NCBI RefSeq assembly: GCF_013488205.1
Contig: NZ_CP040908.1
Coordinates: 1,093,876 to 1,157,875, forward strand
Length of the DNA stretch: 64,000 nt
Source of the DNA: Empedobacter falsenii
GTDB taxonomy: Bacteria; Bacteroidota; Bacteroidia; Flavobacteriales; Weeksellaceae
Reading direction: 5' to 3'
Part shown: piece after piece, positions 8,376 to 16,890 of the stretch
Layout: each line of letters begins with the position of its first letter
Numbering within the stretch: the stretch's first letter is position 1
Position numbers and translations under genes: made by a program
The notes under the pieces: model-generated
Told to the model about the DNA's origin: nothing
The model's database searches: none
The model's input: the letters and a program-made list of their open reading frames with translations, nothing else

Positions 8376-9077
8376 ATGAGTAAGGATAATAACAAAATAT
8401 ATTTTTCGAATAGCCCATTTACAAACGGACACAAAGTAATAGATTTTGTTTGGAGTGCTCGCCTTGATGAAAATTTTGACCTTTGGATGGATCTTCATTT
8501 AGAGTCAGATAATTATGACGAAGAAGAGGAATATAAAGATGATTTGGATGAGATAGATGACATTTCTGAAGAGAATGCCGAAAAACAGCTTTGGATTAAT
8601 TATGATCATGCTATCATCTCGAGTACATATTGGAACAACAAAGGGATAAAGATCGAAAATGATGCGCAATTAGATTTTAATCAACTCAATAAAAAAACAT
8701 TCGAAATTGATCCTCTTCCAGTAAATCTTGATGATTCAATAAATCTTGCTTTTGGTATTTCAATGTTAGGAAATGACACGGTTGCACAGCACGAAATTAC
8801 GTTTTTAGATACAGAAGAATTTGGTGTTTTCGATATCAAATGGAAAGGGAAAATTGCCAATACTTATTTAGGAGAAACTGATTTTAATTACGATTTTTAT
8901 GTCTATATGAAGAACATAAAATTTAACGGAATTAAAGTTCATCCTTCGTTAGAAAAAGAAAAAGTTACAACATTTTTTGAGAAAAGTTTAACTCATTTTA
9001 GTGATTTCGAATTAGTAGATACCGATGAATTAGAGTTAGAAAACTATATTCTGAAAATTAAAAGACAAGAAGATTAA
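8376..9077 (+). CDS. Hypothetical acidic protein, 233 aa
   Basis: I do not recognise this family. The protein is cytoplasmic by appearance (no signal peptide), with a highly acidic stretch around residues 45-70 (YDEEEEYKDDLDEIDD). It is otherwise beta-rich, ending in a segment (GVFDIKWKGKIANTYLG, FYVYMKNIKFNGIKVHP) typical of beta-sandwich proteins. It precedes the phytochrome gene by 47 bases on the same strand, so it may share a transcript, but no functional link is visible. Confidence 0.6.
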   Translation: MSKDNNKIYFSNSPFTNGHKVIDFVWSARLDENFDLWMDLHLESDNYDEEEEYKDDLDEIDDISEENAEKQLWINYDHAIISSTYWNNKGIKIENDAQLDFNQLNKKTFEIDPLPVNLDDSINLAFGISMLGNDTVAQHEITFLDTEEFGVFDIKWKGKIANTYLGETDFNYDFYVYMKNIKFNGIKVHPSLEKEKVTTFFEKSLTHFSDFELVDTDELELENYILKIKRQED

Positions 9078-9124
9078 AAAATAAATTTACCTTAGATTCA
9101 TAATTACACTCCTAAACCATTTAT

Positions 9125-11305
9125 ATGATCAACCAAATCATCAAAAATTGTGAAGACGAAGAAATTCAGTTTCTCAACGAAATTCAACCTTTTGGATATT
9201 TGATAGGAATTCATAAAAATTCGCATCAAATTGAATTTTTTTCTCAAAATATTGATGAATTATTTGAAATTTCTACCGAAAAGATATTAAGCCAACATAT
9301 TAATCAACTTCATGATTTTGAGCTTGATTTTGATGAGGTTTTGAATTTAGAACAAGGTGAATTTTACCGAACTAATACAAAAGTTAATTCAAAAACCTAT
9401 CATTTAACAGTTTATCATTTTGATGAATTGATTTATTTAGAGTTAGAAGAATTAATTATTTTAGAAAACAGATTAGCTTATTATAATTTTTCTGAACAAA
9501 TCCTGTACTCTAAGTCTATAAGCTCAACTTGGGATTTGTTAATTTCGTCTATCAAGAGTTTGATTCATTACGAGAGAGTAATGTTGTATAAATTTTTGGA
9601 AGATGGTAGTGGCGTTGTTATAGCGGAAGAAATTGATAAGGGATTAGATTCTTATATGGGTTTGCGTTTTCCCGAATTTGATATTCCTAAACAAGCACGT
9701 CAACTGTATTTAGAGAAAAAAAGCCGTTTGGTTGCAGATGTAGACAGTAAAAGAATCATTTTAATTGGTAATGAGAATTATCAAAAAATAAACTTGATGT
9801 ACTCTTCTGTTAGAGCACTTTCTCCAATACATCTACAGTATTTACGCAATGCTAATTGTGAAGCAAGTTTCTCTATTTCTATTGTAATTAACGAAAAATT
9901 GTGGGGAATTGTAGCATGTCAGAATTCCAAGCCGAAATTTATTCCAAATCAAGTTCGTTTGCAAACCGAATTATTGACGCGTCAAGCAAGGTTGACTTAT
10001 GTGAATTTTAAATCAACTGAACGATTAAAGTTCCAAAATCATTTTAACGAAACAGCGATTAAATTGAAAGAGAATCTTTTAACAGAAGAAAATCTTCAGC
10101 AATCAATGAACAATAATCTAAAAGAGGTTCTTAACCTTACAAAGGCAGATGGAATTGCATTGGTTAATTTTGACGATGTTTTTGTAGAAGGCGAAACGCC
10201 AGATAAAGAAGAAATTTTGAGAATAAAAGAATGGGCATTTAAAAGAAACTCAGCACGTTTATTTACCTCGAATACTTTTTATCTAGATTATGGACAAGAG
10301 ATTAGGCTTAGTCCAAGTTCGGCTGGTGTAATGTTTTGTTTTCTAAATCAAACTTACGAACATTTTATTATTTGGTTCAAAAAAGAACAAGTTCAAACCT
10401 TAGATTGGGCTGGAGAACCAAGTAAAATTAAAAATGTAGATGTTATAAATGGCGATGAAATACATAGTTTTTCTCCTCGAACTTCTTTCAAAATTTGGCA
10501 AGAGAATATTAAGAATAAATCGTTTATTTGGTTAGATAAGGAGAAATATGTTGCCAAAGAAGTAATAAAGTTAATTATAGAAACACTTCATTTACAATCA
10601 TTCAAAATTCATAGTTTATATGAGCAATTAAAGGAAATAAATGACGAATTAGACTCGTTTACCTATACAGTTTCTCACGATTTACGTACACCTTTATCGG
10701 TGATGAAATTGAATTGTCAGATGCTTCAAAGAAGTTTGATAGATGATGAAATTAAAAATGATCGATTAAAAAGTGTTATTGAAGAAATTGATCGAATGAC
10801 ACAAATGATGCAGGATCTTTTGGCGTTGAGTAAAGCTAAAAAATCAGAAATTGTATTGTCTACAATCGAAACAAAACCAATCATAGAAAAGATTATACAC
10901 GATGTTTTATTGTATTATAAAACTAATGATACACAAGTTGTTGTAGAAGAAATACATAATGTTTTGGGGGATAAAACGATGTTTTATGAGGTTTTTCTGA
11001 ATATTATTGGTAATGCAATAAAATATTCTTCCCAAGCACAACATCCAATCATAAAAATATGGTCAGAATTGAATGAAGAGGAGGTTATTTTTAAAGTAAA
11101 AGATAACGGAATCGGAATAAAACAGGAAGATTACAACAAGATGTTTAAGCTATTTAGCAGAATGTCTAACACAGGAAATATCTCTGGAAATGGTGTAGGG
11201 CTTTCTATTGCGCACAGAATGATGGATAGAATGAATGGTGGTATATCTTTTGAAAGTAAAGTGGGAGAAGAAACAACTTTTATATTAACATTTAAAAAAA
11301 TCTAA
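9125..11305 (+). CDS. bphP: Bacteriophytochrome sensor histidine kinase
   Basis: A 726-residue red/far-red photoreceptor kinase: PAS (about 10-120), GAF (135-300), PHY (310-510), HisKA and HATPase_c (510-726). Cys9 in NCEDEEIQFL, just before IQPFGYL, is the expected biliverdin attachment site. The GAF pocket has the Asp of DIPKQAR and the His of SPIH. The PHY tongue shows WAGEP and PRTSF. The kinase has H-box SHDLRTPLSVM, N-box GNAIKYS, and GNGVGLSIA. Relative to the Deinococcus protein, the residue usually His290 (ACHH) appears as Gln (ACQN) and Tyr203 as Phe. No response-regulator gene is adjacent. It is cotranscribed with the heme oxygenase, 3 bases downstream. Confidence 0.93.
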   Translation: MINQIIKNCEDEEIQFLNEIQPFGYLIGIHKNSHQIEFFSQNIDELFEISTEKILSQHINQLHDFELDFDEVLNLEQGEFYRTNTKVNSKTYHLTVYHFDELIYLELEELIILENRLAYYNFSEQILYSKSISSTWDLLISSIKSLIHYERVMLYKFLEDGSGVVIAEEIDKGLDSYMGLRFPEFDIPKQARQLYLEKKSRLVADVDSKRIILIGNENYQKINLMYSSVRALSPIHLQYLRNANCEASFSISIVINEKLWGIVACQNSKPKFIPNQVRLQTELLTRQARLTYVNFKSTERLKFQNHFNETAIKLKENLLTEENLQQSMNNNLKEVLNLTKADGIALVNFDDVFVEGETPDKEEILRIKEWAFKRNSARLFTSNTFYLDYGQEIRLSPSSAGVMFCFLNQTYEHFIIWFKKEQVQTLDWAGEPSKIKNVDVINGDEIHSFSPRTSFKIWQENIKNKSFIWLDKEKYVAKEVIKLIIETLHLQSFKIHSLYEQLKEINDELDSFTYTVSHDLRTPLSVMKLNCQMLQRSLIDDEIKNDRLKSVIEEIDRMTQMMQDLLALSKAKKSEIVLSTIETKPIIEKIIHDVLLYYKTNDTQVVVEEIHNVLGDKTMFYEVFLNIIGNAIKYSSQAQHPIIKIWSELNEEEVIFKVKDNGIGIKQEDYNKMFKLFSRMSNTGNISGNGVGLSIAHRMMDRMNGGISFESKVGEETTFILTFKKI

Positions 11306-11308
11306 CAA

Positions 11309-11863
11309 ATGCTATCTGATTATTTAAAAGAAAAAACAGCGGTTTATCACAAAGAAATTGAAGATAAATTAGAATCGAATAAATTGTTTAACAGCACATT
11401 TACAGATAAAAATTATTATAAAATGTTGCAGGTTAATCATATTTTTCTAAAATCGTATGAAGATTCTATTAAAGAATTTTTGAATGAAAAAGACTTAGAA
11501 AATTTAGCCTTAACAAAACTCAATAAATTGTCTTTGATTGAACAAGATATTAACGAGTTGGGCTTAGAAGAATTGAATATACCAAAACAATTCGAATTAC
11601 AAAATAGAGCCGAAGCAATTGGAGCTTTATATGTGATAGAAGGTTCTATGCTTGGCGGAAATGTGATTGCAAAAACACTGAAAAAATATCCATTTTTAGA
11701 GAATAAAAGTTTCAATTATTTTGGACATTATGGTGAAAACCTTGGTCAAATCTGGAAAACTTTTATTGGTTATATCAATCAAGAATTTACAACAGAAGAA
11801 GAGCAACAACAAGTTTTTGAAGGTGCTAAAAAAGCCTACGAAGATTTGATAAGTTTTGCTTAA
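11309..11863 (+). CDS. bphO: Biliverdin-producing heme oxygenase
   Basis: This 184-residue all-helical protein fits the bacterial heme oxygenase fold. It has an N-terminal LKEKTAVYHKEIED with the likely proximal heme His near residue 14, and the glycine-rich distal-helix motif GSMLGGNVIAK. It cleaves heme to biliverdin, CO and iron. It starts 3 bases after the phytochrome stop codon, so it supplies the chromophore for the upstream receptor in a two-gene operon. The transcript ends at the hairpin just downstream. Confidence 0.9.
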   Translation: MLSDYLKEKTAVYHKEIEDKLESNKLFNSTFTDKNYYKMLQVNHIFLKSYEDSIKEFLNEKDLENLALTKLNKLSLIEQDINELGLEELNIPKQFELQNRAEAIGALYVIEGSMLGGNVIAKTLKKYPFLENKSFNYFGHYGENLGQIWKTFIGYINQEFTTEEEQQQVFEGAKKAYEDLISFA

Positions 11864-11870
11864 CATATTA

Positions 11871-11906
11871 TGAAACTGGTTTATTTATAAATCAGTTTTT
11901 TTATTG
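11871..11906 (+). terminator. Rho-independent terminator after bphO
   Basis: AAACTG-TTTAT pairs with ATAAA-CAGTTT (single mismatch in the stem), followed by a T run. Confidence 0.75.
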
Positions 11907-11958
11907 TTTTTCATGAAGATTTGACATTTTTTTAATTCATTCTAAGTATAAAACTTTC

Positions 11959-11966
11959 TAAATTTG
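11959..11966 (+). promoter_or_regulatory. -7 box TAAATTTG just before a start codon
   Basis: TAAATTTG ends 4 bases before the ATG at 11971. If this is the active -7 box the mRNA is leaderless or nearly so. No -33 TTG at normal spacing is obvious, so the assignment is moderate. Confidence 0.5.
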
Positions 11967-11970
11967 AGGC

Positions 11971-13239
11971 ATGAAAAAATCAATACTTAGTATATTTTCT
12001 GCAATTGTTTTAACGTTCTCTGTTACAGCAAATGCGCAAGAAATCGAAGAACAAATAGTAATCGAAAATCGTGTGAATGATGCTAAACAACAAGATAAAC
12101 CTTATGTTATCTTGATTTCGGCAGATGGTTTTCGTTATGATTATGCTCAAAAACATGAAGCTAAAAATCTATTAGCTTTGGCTAAAAATGGAGTAAAAGC
12201 TGATGCCATGTATCCGTCTTTTCCATCGGTTACATTTCCAAATCATTACACAATTGTAACTGGTTTAACGCCTATTCATCACGGTTTGGTGGGGAATAAT
12301 ATGTTAGATAGAGAAGTTGGCGATCGTTATTCATTGGGAAATAGAAATGCAGTTATCAATCCGAAATGGTACGGAGGAACGCCAATTTGGAATCTTGCAG
12401 AGCAGAACAAAATGTTAGCTGCTTGTTACTATTGGCCAGGTTCGGAAGCGCCTATTAATGGTATGTTTCCAACGTATTCGTACAAGTATTCGGAAAAATC
12501 ACCAATTGACTATCGTATTCAGCAAGTAGTTAATTGGTTGGAATTACCAGCTGAAAAACGTCCACATTTGATTACGTTCTATTTTCCGGAAGTAGATCAC
12601 GCGGGGCATTCTTTTGGTCCTGATGCGCCTGAAACAAAGGAAGCTGTACAGTTTGTAGATCAATCAATCAAGAAATTGAATGATGAGGTTGCAAAAACAG
12701 GTTTGAAAGTGAATTTTGTGTTTGTTTCTGATCATGGAATGACAAGAATCGATGATGAAAATCCATTGAAATTACCAATCAAAATTGATGAATCGAAAGT
12801 ACAAGTTGCTTCAAATGGATCTTATGTAAGCCTTTTTGTAAAAGATAAAAATGATATTGAATCTATTTACAAAGAAATAAAAGCTGTTCAGAATAATACA
12901 TTCGAAGTTTATAAAACAACAAATGTTCCGTCGAAATATCATTTTGATAAAAAGAATGATCGATACAATCGTATTGGAGATATTATTTTGATTGCACATG
13001 CGCCAAACTATTTTTCAAACAAAAATGCACCGAAAGGTTCGCATGGTTTTTATGTAAAAGAAACGCCAGAAATGAAAGCGACTTTTATGGCTTGGGGACC
13101 AAATATTAAGTCTGGTAAAGAGATTAAAGTTTTTCCAAATACAGAAATCTATCCAATGCTTGCGAAGTTATTAGGTTTGCCAATTCAAGAAAAAATTGAT
13201 GGAACAAATCAATTAGCAAATAAAATTTTGGTGAAATAA
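11971..13239 (+). CDS. Ectonucleotide pyrophosphatase/phosphodiesterase family protein
   Basis: An exported 422-residue protein of the alkaline-phosphatase superfamily. After the signal peptide (KSILSIFSAIVLTFSVTANA) the metal site begins with ISADGFRYDY. The nucleophile threonine lies in PSVTFPNHYTIVTGL, and further metal ligands are in PEVDHAGHSFGP and VSDHGM. NPP enzymes hydrolyse nucleotide pyrophosphates or phosphodiester bonds, here in the periplasm. It is a single-gene unit between two terminators. Length and motif order agree with the NPP family; the actual substrate is unknown. Confidence 0.9.
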   Translation: MKKSILSIFSAIVLTFSVTANAQEIEEQIVIENRVNDAKQQDKPYVILISADGFRYDYAQKHEAKNLLALAKNGVKADAMYPSFPSVTFPNHYTIVTGLTPIHHGLVGNNMLDREVGDRYSLGNRNAVINPKWYGGTPIWNLAEQNKMLAACYYWPGSEAPINGMFPTYSYKYSEKSPIDYRIQQVVNWLELPAEKRPHLITFYFPEVDHAGHSFGPDAPETKEAVQFVDQSIKKLNDEVAKTGLKVNFVFVSDHGMTRIDDENPLKLPIKIDESKVQVASNGSYVSLFVKDKNDIESIYKEIKAVQNNTFEVYKTTNVPSKYHFDKKNDRYNRIGDIILIAHAPNYFSNKNAPKGSHGFYVKETPEMKATFMAWGPNIKSGKEIKVFPNTEIYPMLAKLLGLPIQEKIDGTNQLANKILVK

Positions 13240-13260
13240 TTTAGATTTTATTCAAAATAC

Positions 13261-13290
13261 AAAGCCAACTTATTAGAGTTGGCTTTTTTT
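13261..13290 (+). terminator. Rho-independent terminator
   Basis: AAAGCCAACT-TATTAG-AGTTGGCTTTTTTT is a perfect stem with T tail, after the NPP gene. Confidence 0.9.
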
Positions 13291-13382
13291 GTGATTGAAT
13301 TTGTCATTCAGAATTTATCTTAGAATCATATTATTTATGATGATAAGCTGAAATAAATTCAGCTTATAAAAAATGGAACTCA

Positions 13383-13414
13383 AAAAAAATCCCCAACATT
13401 TGTTGGGGATTTTG
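13383..13414 (-). terminator. Terminator of the DMT transporter gene
   Basis: AATCCCCAACA and TGTTGGGGATT pair around TT. On the minus strand the stem is followed by a T run, right after the DMT stop codon. A close variant ends the small-protein gene at 46419. Confidence 0.85.
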
Positions 13415-13417
13415 AAT

Positions 13418-14371
13418 TTATTTTTTCTTGAAATTTAGATTTGATATAATAATAGCAAAAATAATAACGGCGATTCCTGTCCATTGTATTGCGAGAACTT
13501 GCTCGTGTAAAAGGACAAAAGCCATAGTTACGGAAACGGGTAATTCTAACGAAGAAACAATACTTCCCAAACCTAATCCTGTGTGCGGAAAACCTTTGTT
13601 TAAAAGAATAGGAGGTAACACAGTCCCGAAAATTGCCAATGGTAATCCCCAAGTATAAAAAATGCTAAAATTGAATGCATGAATTCCATTTACATCACTC
13701 GAAAAGTTGTTGTAAAAGCTCATTAAACCATCAAAATAATAAGGTCCGATTTGGCTAAAAAACAAAAATAAAGACACAATAATAGCACCTCCAAAAAGCA
13801 TCCACAAACTTTTTTTGTAAGCTGGTAAATAATTGGCTAAACTATTAGATGTAAACATAGTAGCTGTAAAAGAACAAGCTGCTAAAAATCCCCAAAACAA
13901 TCCTTTAGGATTTAATTCGACTTCTTGGTTGATTAAATTTGTAGCCAAAACAGTTCCAAATAATACCAAAACCATTGCAATTAATTTTTTGGCAGAAGGA
14001 AATTGTTTACCCAAAATACTTTCAACCAAAATACTAATCCAAACCGTTTGCATCAACAATACAATTGCGATTGACACATTGATATATTGCACCGCTAGAT
14101 AGTAAAATAAACTTGTGAAACCTAACGAAGTTCCGGCAAGAACCAACCTTTTTTTATCTTTTTGTTCAATCTTTGGTAAATCTTTTTTACTCATCATAAA
14201 CAAGTTGATGATTCCCAAAATCAAAATTCCTAATACAAACTGCGAAGTCGTTACCTCGGCAGTTGTATAGCCTTGATCGTATGCAATTTTTACAAATGTT
14301 GCTAACATTCCGTAGAAGCTGGCGCCCATTGCAACGAACAAAACTCCTTTCAAAATACTTTTATTTTCCAT
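13418..14371 (-). CDS. DMT-superfamily (EamA) transporter
   Basis: This 317-residue inner-membrane protein has ten hydrophobic segments arranged as two EamA repeats. The first covers about residues 5-140 (GVLFVAMGASFYGMLATFVK to VLFGTVLATNL), the second about 150-312. EamA proteins export or import small metabolites; the substrate cannot be read from sequence. It is transcribed in the same direction as the upstream deoxynucleoside kinase, but a hairpin (14384-14419) separates them. Confidence 0.88.
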   Translation of the reverse strand: MENKSILKGVLFVAMGASFYGMLATFVKIAYDQGYTTAEVTTSQFVLGILILGIINLFMMSKKDLPKIEQKDKKRLVLAGTSLGFTSLFYYLAVQYINVSIAIVLLMQTVWISILVESILGKQFPSAKKLIAMVLVLFGTVLATNLINQEVELNPKGLFWGFLAACSFTATMFTSNSLANYLPAYKKSLWMLFGGAIIVSLFLFFSQIGPYYFDGLMSFYNNFSSDVNGIHAFNFSIFYTWGLPLAIFGTVLPPILLNKGFPHTGLGLGSIVSSLELPVSVTMAFVLLHEQVLAIQWTGIAVIIFAIIISNLNFKKK

Positions 14372-14383
14372 AATTTTTTACGC

Positions 14384-14419
14384 AAAAAAACGGCCTGATT
14401 AAATTTAAAATCAAGCCGT
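14384..14419 (-). terminator. Terminator of the deoxynucleoside kinase gene
   Basis: CGGC-TGATT pairs with AATCA-GCCG; on the minus strand it is followed by a run of seven T. It lies between the kinase stop and the DMT start. Confidence 0.8.
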
Positions 14420-14442
14420 GCAAGTTACTTTATTTTTTTTGA

Positions 14443-15057
14443 CTAAAAAAGTCCGTTAATTTCTCCTTCTATTTTATTGAAAATGAATCCTAAATCTTCT
14501 TTATTTTCAACAAAATCTAAATTATCCACGTCGATTACCAACACTTTTCCTTCTTTATAATTCGAAATCCACTTGTCGTATTTCTCGTTTAGACGATTCA
14601 AATAATCAATACTAATCGAGTTTTCGTAATCGCGACCACGTTTCTGAATTTGCGAAACCAATGTAGGAATTGAAGCTTTAAGATAAATCAATAAATCTGG
14701 TGCTTCTACAAAACTTGTCATCAAATTAAAAACACGCAAATAGTTGTTGTAATCTCTCGTAGACAATAATCCCATATCGTTCAAGTTACTCGCAAAAATA
14801 TGCGCATCTTCGTAAATTGTACGATCCTGAATAATGTCTTTTCCACTTTCTCTAATCTCTTTTACTTGATTAAAACGGCTTCCTAAGAAATAAATCTGAA
14901 GATTGAACGCCCATTTTTCCATGTCGTTGTAAAAATCATCCAAATATGGATTCATTTCTACATCTTCAAACTGAGCTGTCCAGTTGTATTGTTTTGCTAA
15001 AAGGTTTGTTAGAGTAGTTTTACCTGCTCCAATATTTCCGGCTATGGCGATATGCAT
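14443..15057 (-). CDS. Deoxynucleoside kinase
   Basis: This 204-residue cytoplasmic kinase phosphorylates deoxynucleosides for salvage. The P-loop GNIGAGKTT is at residues 7-15, the family DRTIYED-type motif (ERS-like, nucleoside binding) near 83, and the lid arginine region IQKRGRDYE near 137. Bacterial members act on deoxyadenosine, deoxyguanosine or all four nucleosides; which one applies here cannot be decided. The 190 bases upstream to the next gene contain only AT-rich sequence. Confidence 0.9.
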   Translation of the reverse strand: MHIAIAGNIGAGKTTLTNLLAKQYNWTAQFEDVEMNPYLDDFYNDMEKWAFNLQIYFLGSRFNQVKEIRESGKDIIQDRTIYEDAHIFASNLNDMGLLSTRDYNNYLRVFNLMTSFVEAPDLLIYLKASIPTLVSQIQKRGRDYENSISIDYLNRLNEKYDKWISNYKEGKVLVIDVDNLDFVENKEDLGFIFNKIEGEINGLF

Positions 15058-15247
15058 TTTCCAATTATTTTAACGCTTGCAAATATACTAAAGCTTAATT
15101 TTCAAAACAAAATCTAAGCAAGCGACTCATAGAAAAATCTTTTTTTAGAAAAAAATTATTCCGATTGATTTATGATTTTTTATTCAATTATAAATTAAAA
15201 ATAAATAAGGTTTAGTAATTAATTTTAATTGATTAAATAGTTTGTTA

Positions 15248-16039
15248 TTAATAGTTTGTATTTAAAATCGTATAAGTGTAAATTTTATTTTCGACCAATG
15301 TATAAAGATTTTTTTCGTTAAGTGCAAAACTTTTTACATTTTCTAAATCAATAAAAGTTGTCAAATTTTGATTGATAATATTTTTTGATATTAGCTTATT
15401 GTAATTTATATAGAAAATAACATCTTTATAAAAATAAAAAGGTTGATGATTGGTGTCAAATTCAAAATTAGATTTGAAATTTCCATAATCATCATAAACA
15501 TAAATCGTTTTTTGACCTTTTAAATACACCAAATTTTTGTACACATGTATTTTATCGATTGATTGATCATTATGCTTCAAATAGATTTGTTTTGATGTCA
15601 GAATTGGTTTTTGCAACTGATAATTATAGTAAACAATTTTATTCCCAATCAAATCATAAAACCAACAAAATTGCGTGTCAACAACTTTTAATGCAGCAGG
15701 CATAAAATCGTTTGATTTAATCTTTACAATATCCTGAATAGGATTCAAATCTTCATCTAAAATAGTGAGTTGATTAAAATTTGAATACACATAAGCTCGA
15801 AGCGGATTATTGACATCAACCGAAGTAATGATATTTTTAAGATCAATACTTTTGTTCTTTTTCGATTGAAATATTTTTTCAATTCTAGTGTCCGAAATCA
15901 AATAAATCGAATTATTTAGATCAGTATCAATTGATTTGATTGTCTTATTTTCAATCAAAACAGAATCTTTTAACTCAAACTTTTGAGCAAAAACAGTGAT
16001 AAATATCGAAACAAAAATGATTGAAAAAATGGTTTTCAT
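15248..16039 (-). CDS. Exported hypothetical propeller-like protein
   Basis: A 263-residue protein with signal peptide (MKTIFSIIFVSIFITVFAQ). Repeated short beta segments of the type IYLISDTRIEKIF, RAYVYSNFNQLTILD, VYLKGQKTIYVYDDYGN and LYTLVENKIYTYTI suggest a small beta-propeller. Proteins of this type are widespread and uncharacterised in Flavobacteriia. Its start codon is directly adjacent to the stop codon of the TauE/SafE gene upstream, so the two are translated from one transcript. Confidence 0.7.
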   Translation of the reverse strand: MKTIFSIIFVSIFITVFAQKFELKDSVLIENKTIKSIDTDLNNSIYLISDTRIEKIFQSKKNKSIDLKNIITSVDVNNPLRAYVYSNFNQLTILDEDLNPIQDIVKIKSNDFMPAALKVVDTQFCWFYDLIGNKIVYYNYQLQKPILTSKQIYLKHNDQSIDKIHVYKNLVYLKGQKTIYVYDDYGNFKSNFEFDTNHQPFYFYKDVIFYINYNKLISKNIINQNLTTFIDLENVKSFALNEKNLYTLVENKIYTYTILNTNY

Positions 16040-16807
16040 TTACTTGAAAATTACTTCATAACCAAATCTACAAATTGAGAGTAGGATTACCAAAATAAAT
16101 ATGTATCGAATAAATTTATTCCCTTTGTTGATGGCTAATTTTGCTCCAATAAAACCTCCTAAAGCGTTGCAAACAGCCATTGGTAAAGCTATTTTCCAGA
16201 TAATTTGCCCTTTGATTAAAAATAAACAAATCGAACCAAAATTAGTCGCTAAATTGATCAGTTTTGCATTGGTATTAGCTTTCAAAAAATCCATTCCAAG
16301 AAGTGTTACGAATCCCAAAATAAAGAAAGTTCCAGTTGCTGGACCAATAAAACCATCGTAAAAACCTACAGCGATACTCACAATACAACCATTAATAATC
16401 GCAATGTGATAAGGGATTTTACGTTCGGTAGCTTGTCCAAAATCTTTCTTGAAAATCGTGTAAATGGCTAAAACAATCAAAATGATTAATAAAACAGGTT
16501 TCATAAAATCATTATTGATAACCGTTAACAATTGCGATCCTAAAAAAGCGGAAACAAAAGCACATATCGCCATAATCGCAAAAAGTTTCCAATCTATTTT
16601 TACTTTTTTAAGGTATTGTGAAGTTGCTAAAGCTGTTCCACTAAATGCTGGAATTTTTAGTGTTCCGATTACTGTTGAAACAGGTAAATTAGGCAAAAAA
16701 GCAAGCGATAAAGGCGTTTGTATTAATCCTCCACCACCAACAATAGAGTCTATGAAGCCGGCACAAAAAGCTGCCATGCATAAATAGAATAAAATCTCGA
16801 TTTCCAA
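16040..16807 (-). CDS. TauE/SafE-family sulfite exporter-like permease
   Basis: This 255-residue inner-membrane protein has about eight hydrophobic helices. The family's N-terminal motif is present (AGFIDSIVGGGGLIQTP, residues 16-32) and so is the second-repeat motif (GFYDGFIGPATGTFFI, about 147-162). TauE/SafE proteins move sulfite, sulfonates or other small organic anions. It is first in a two-gene unit with the exported protein. The substrate is not inferable from neighbours. Confidence 0.88.
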   Translation of the reverse strand: MEIEILFYLCMAAFCAGFIDSIVGGGGLIQTPLSLAFLPNLPVSTVIGTLKIPAFSGTALATSQYLKKVKIDWKLFAIMAICAFVSAFLGSQLLTVINNDFMKPVLLIILIVLAIYTIFKKDFGQATERKIPYHIAIINGCIVSIAVGFYDGFIGPATGTFFILGFVTLLGMDFLKANTNAKLINLATNFGSICLFLIKGQIIWKIALPMAVCNALGGFIGAKLAINKGNKFIRYIFILVILLSICRFGYEVIFK

Positions 16808-16838
16808 AACTGAAAAATTTTGGCAAATGTAGAAATAG

Positions 16839-16870
16839 AAAAGGACAAAACCTTGGTTTTGTCCTTTCTA
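16839..16870 (-). terminator. Terminator of the T9SS-secreted protein gene
   Basis: AAAGGACAAAACC/GGTTTTGTCCTTT with an AA loop lies between the 438-aa gene stop (16891) and the TauE start. T-rich flank on the minus strand. Confidence 0.8.
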
Positions 16871-16890
16871 ATTTTTTTATAAGATGTAAA

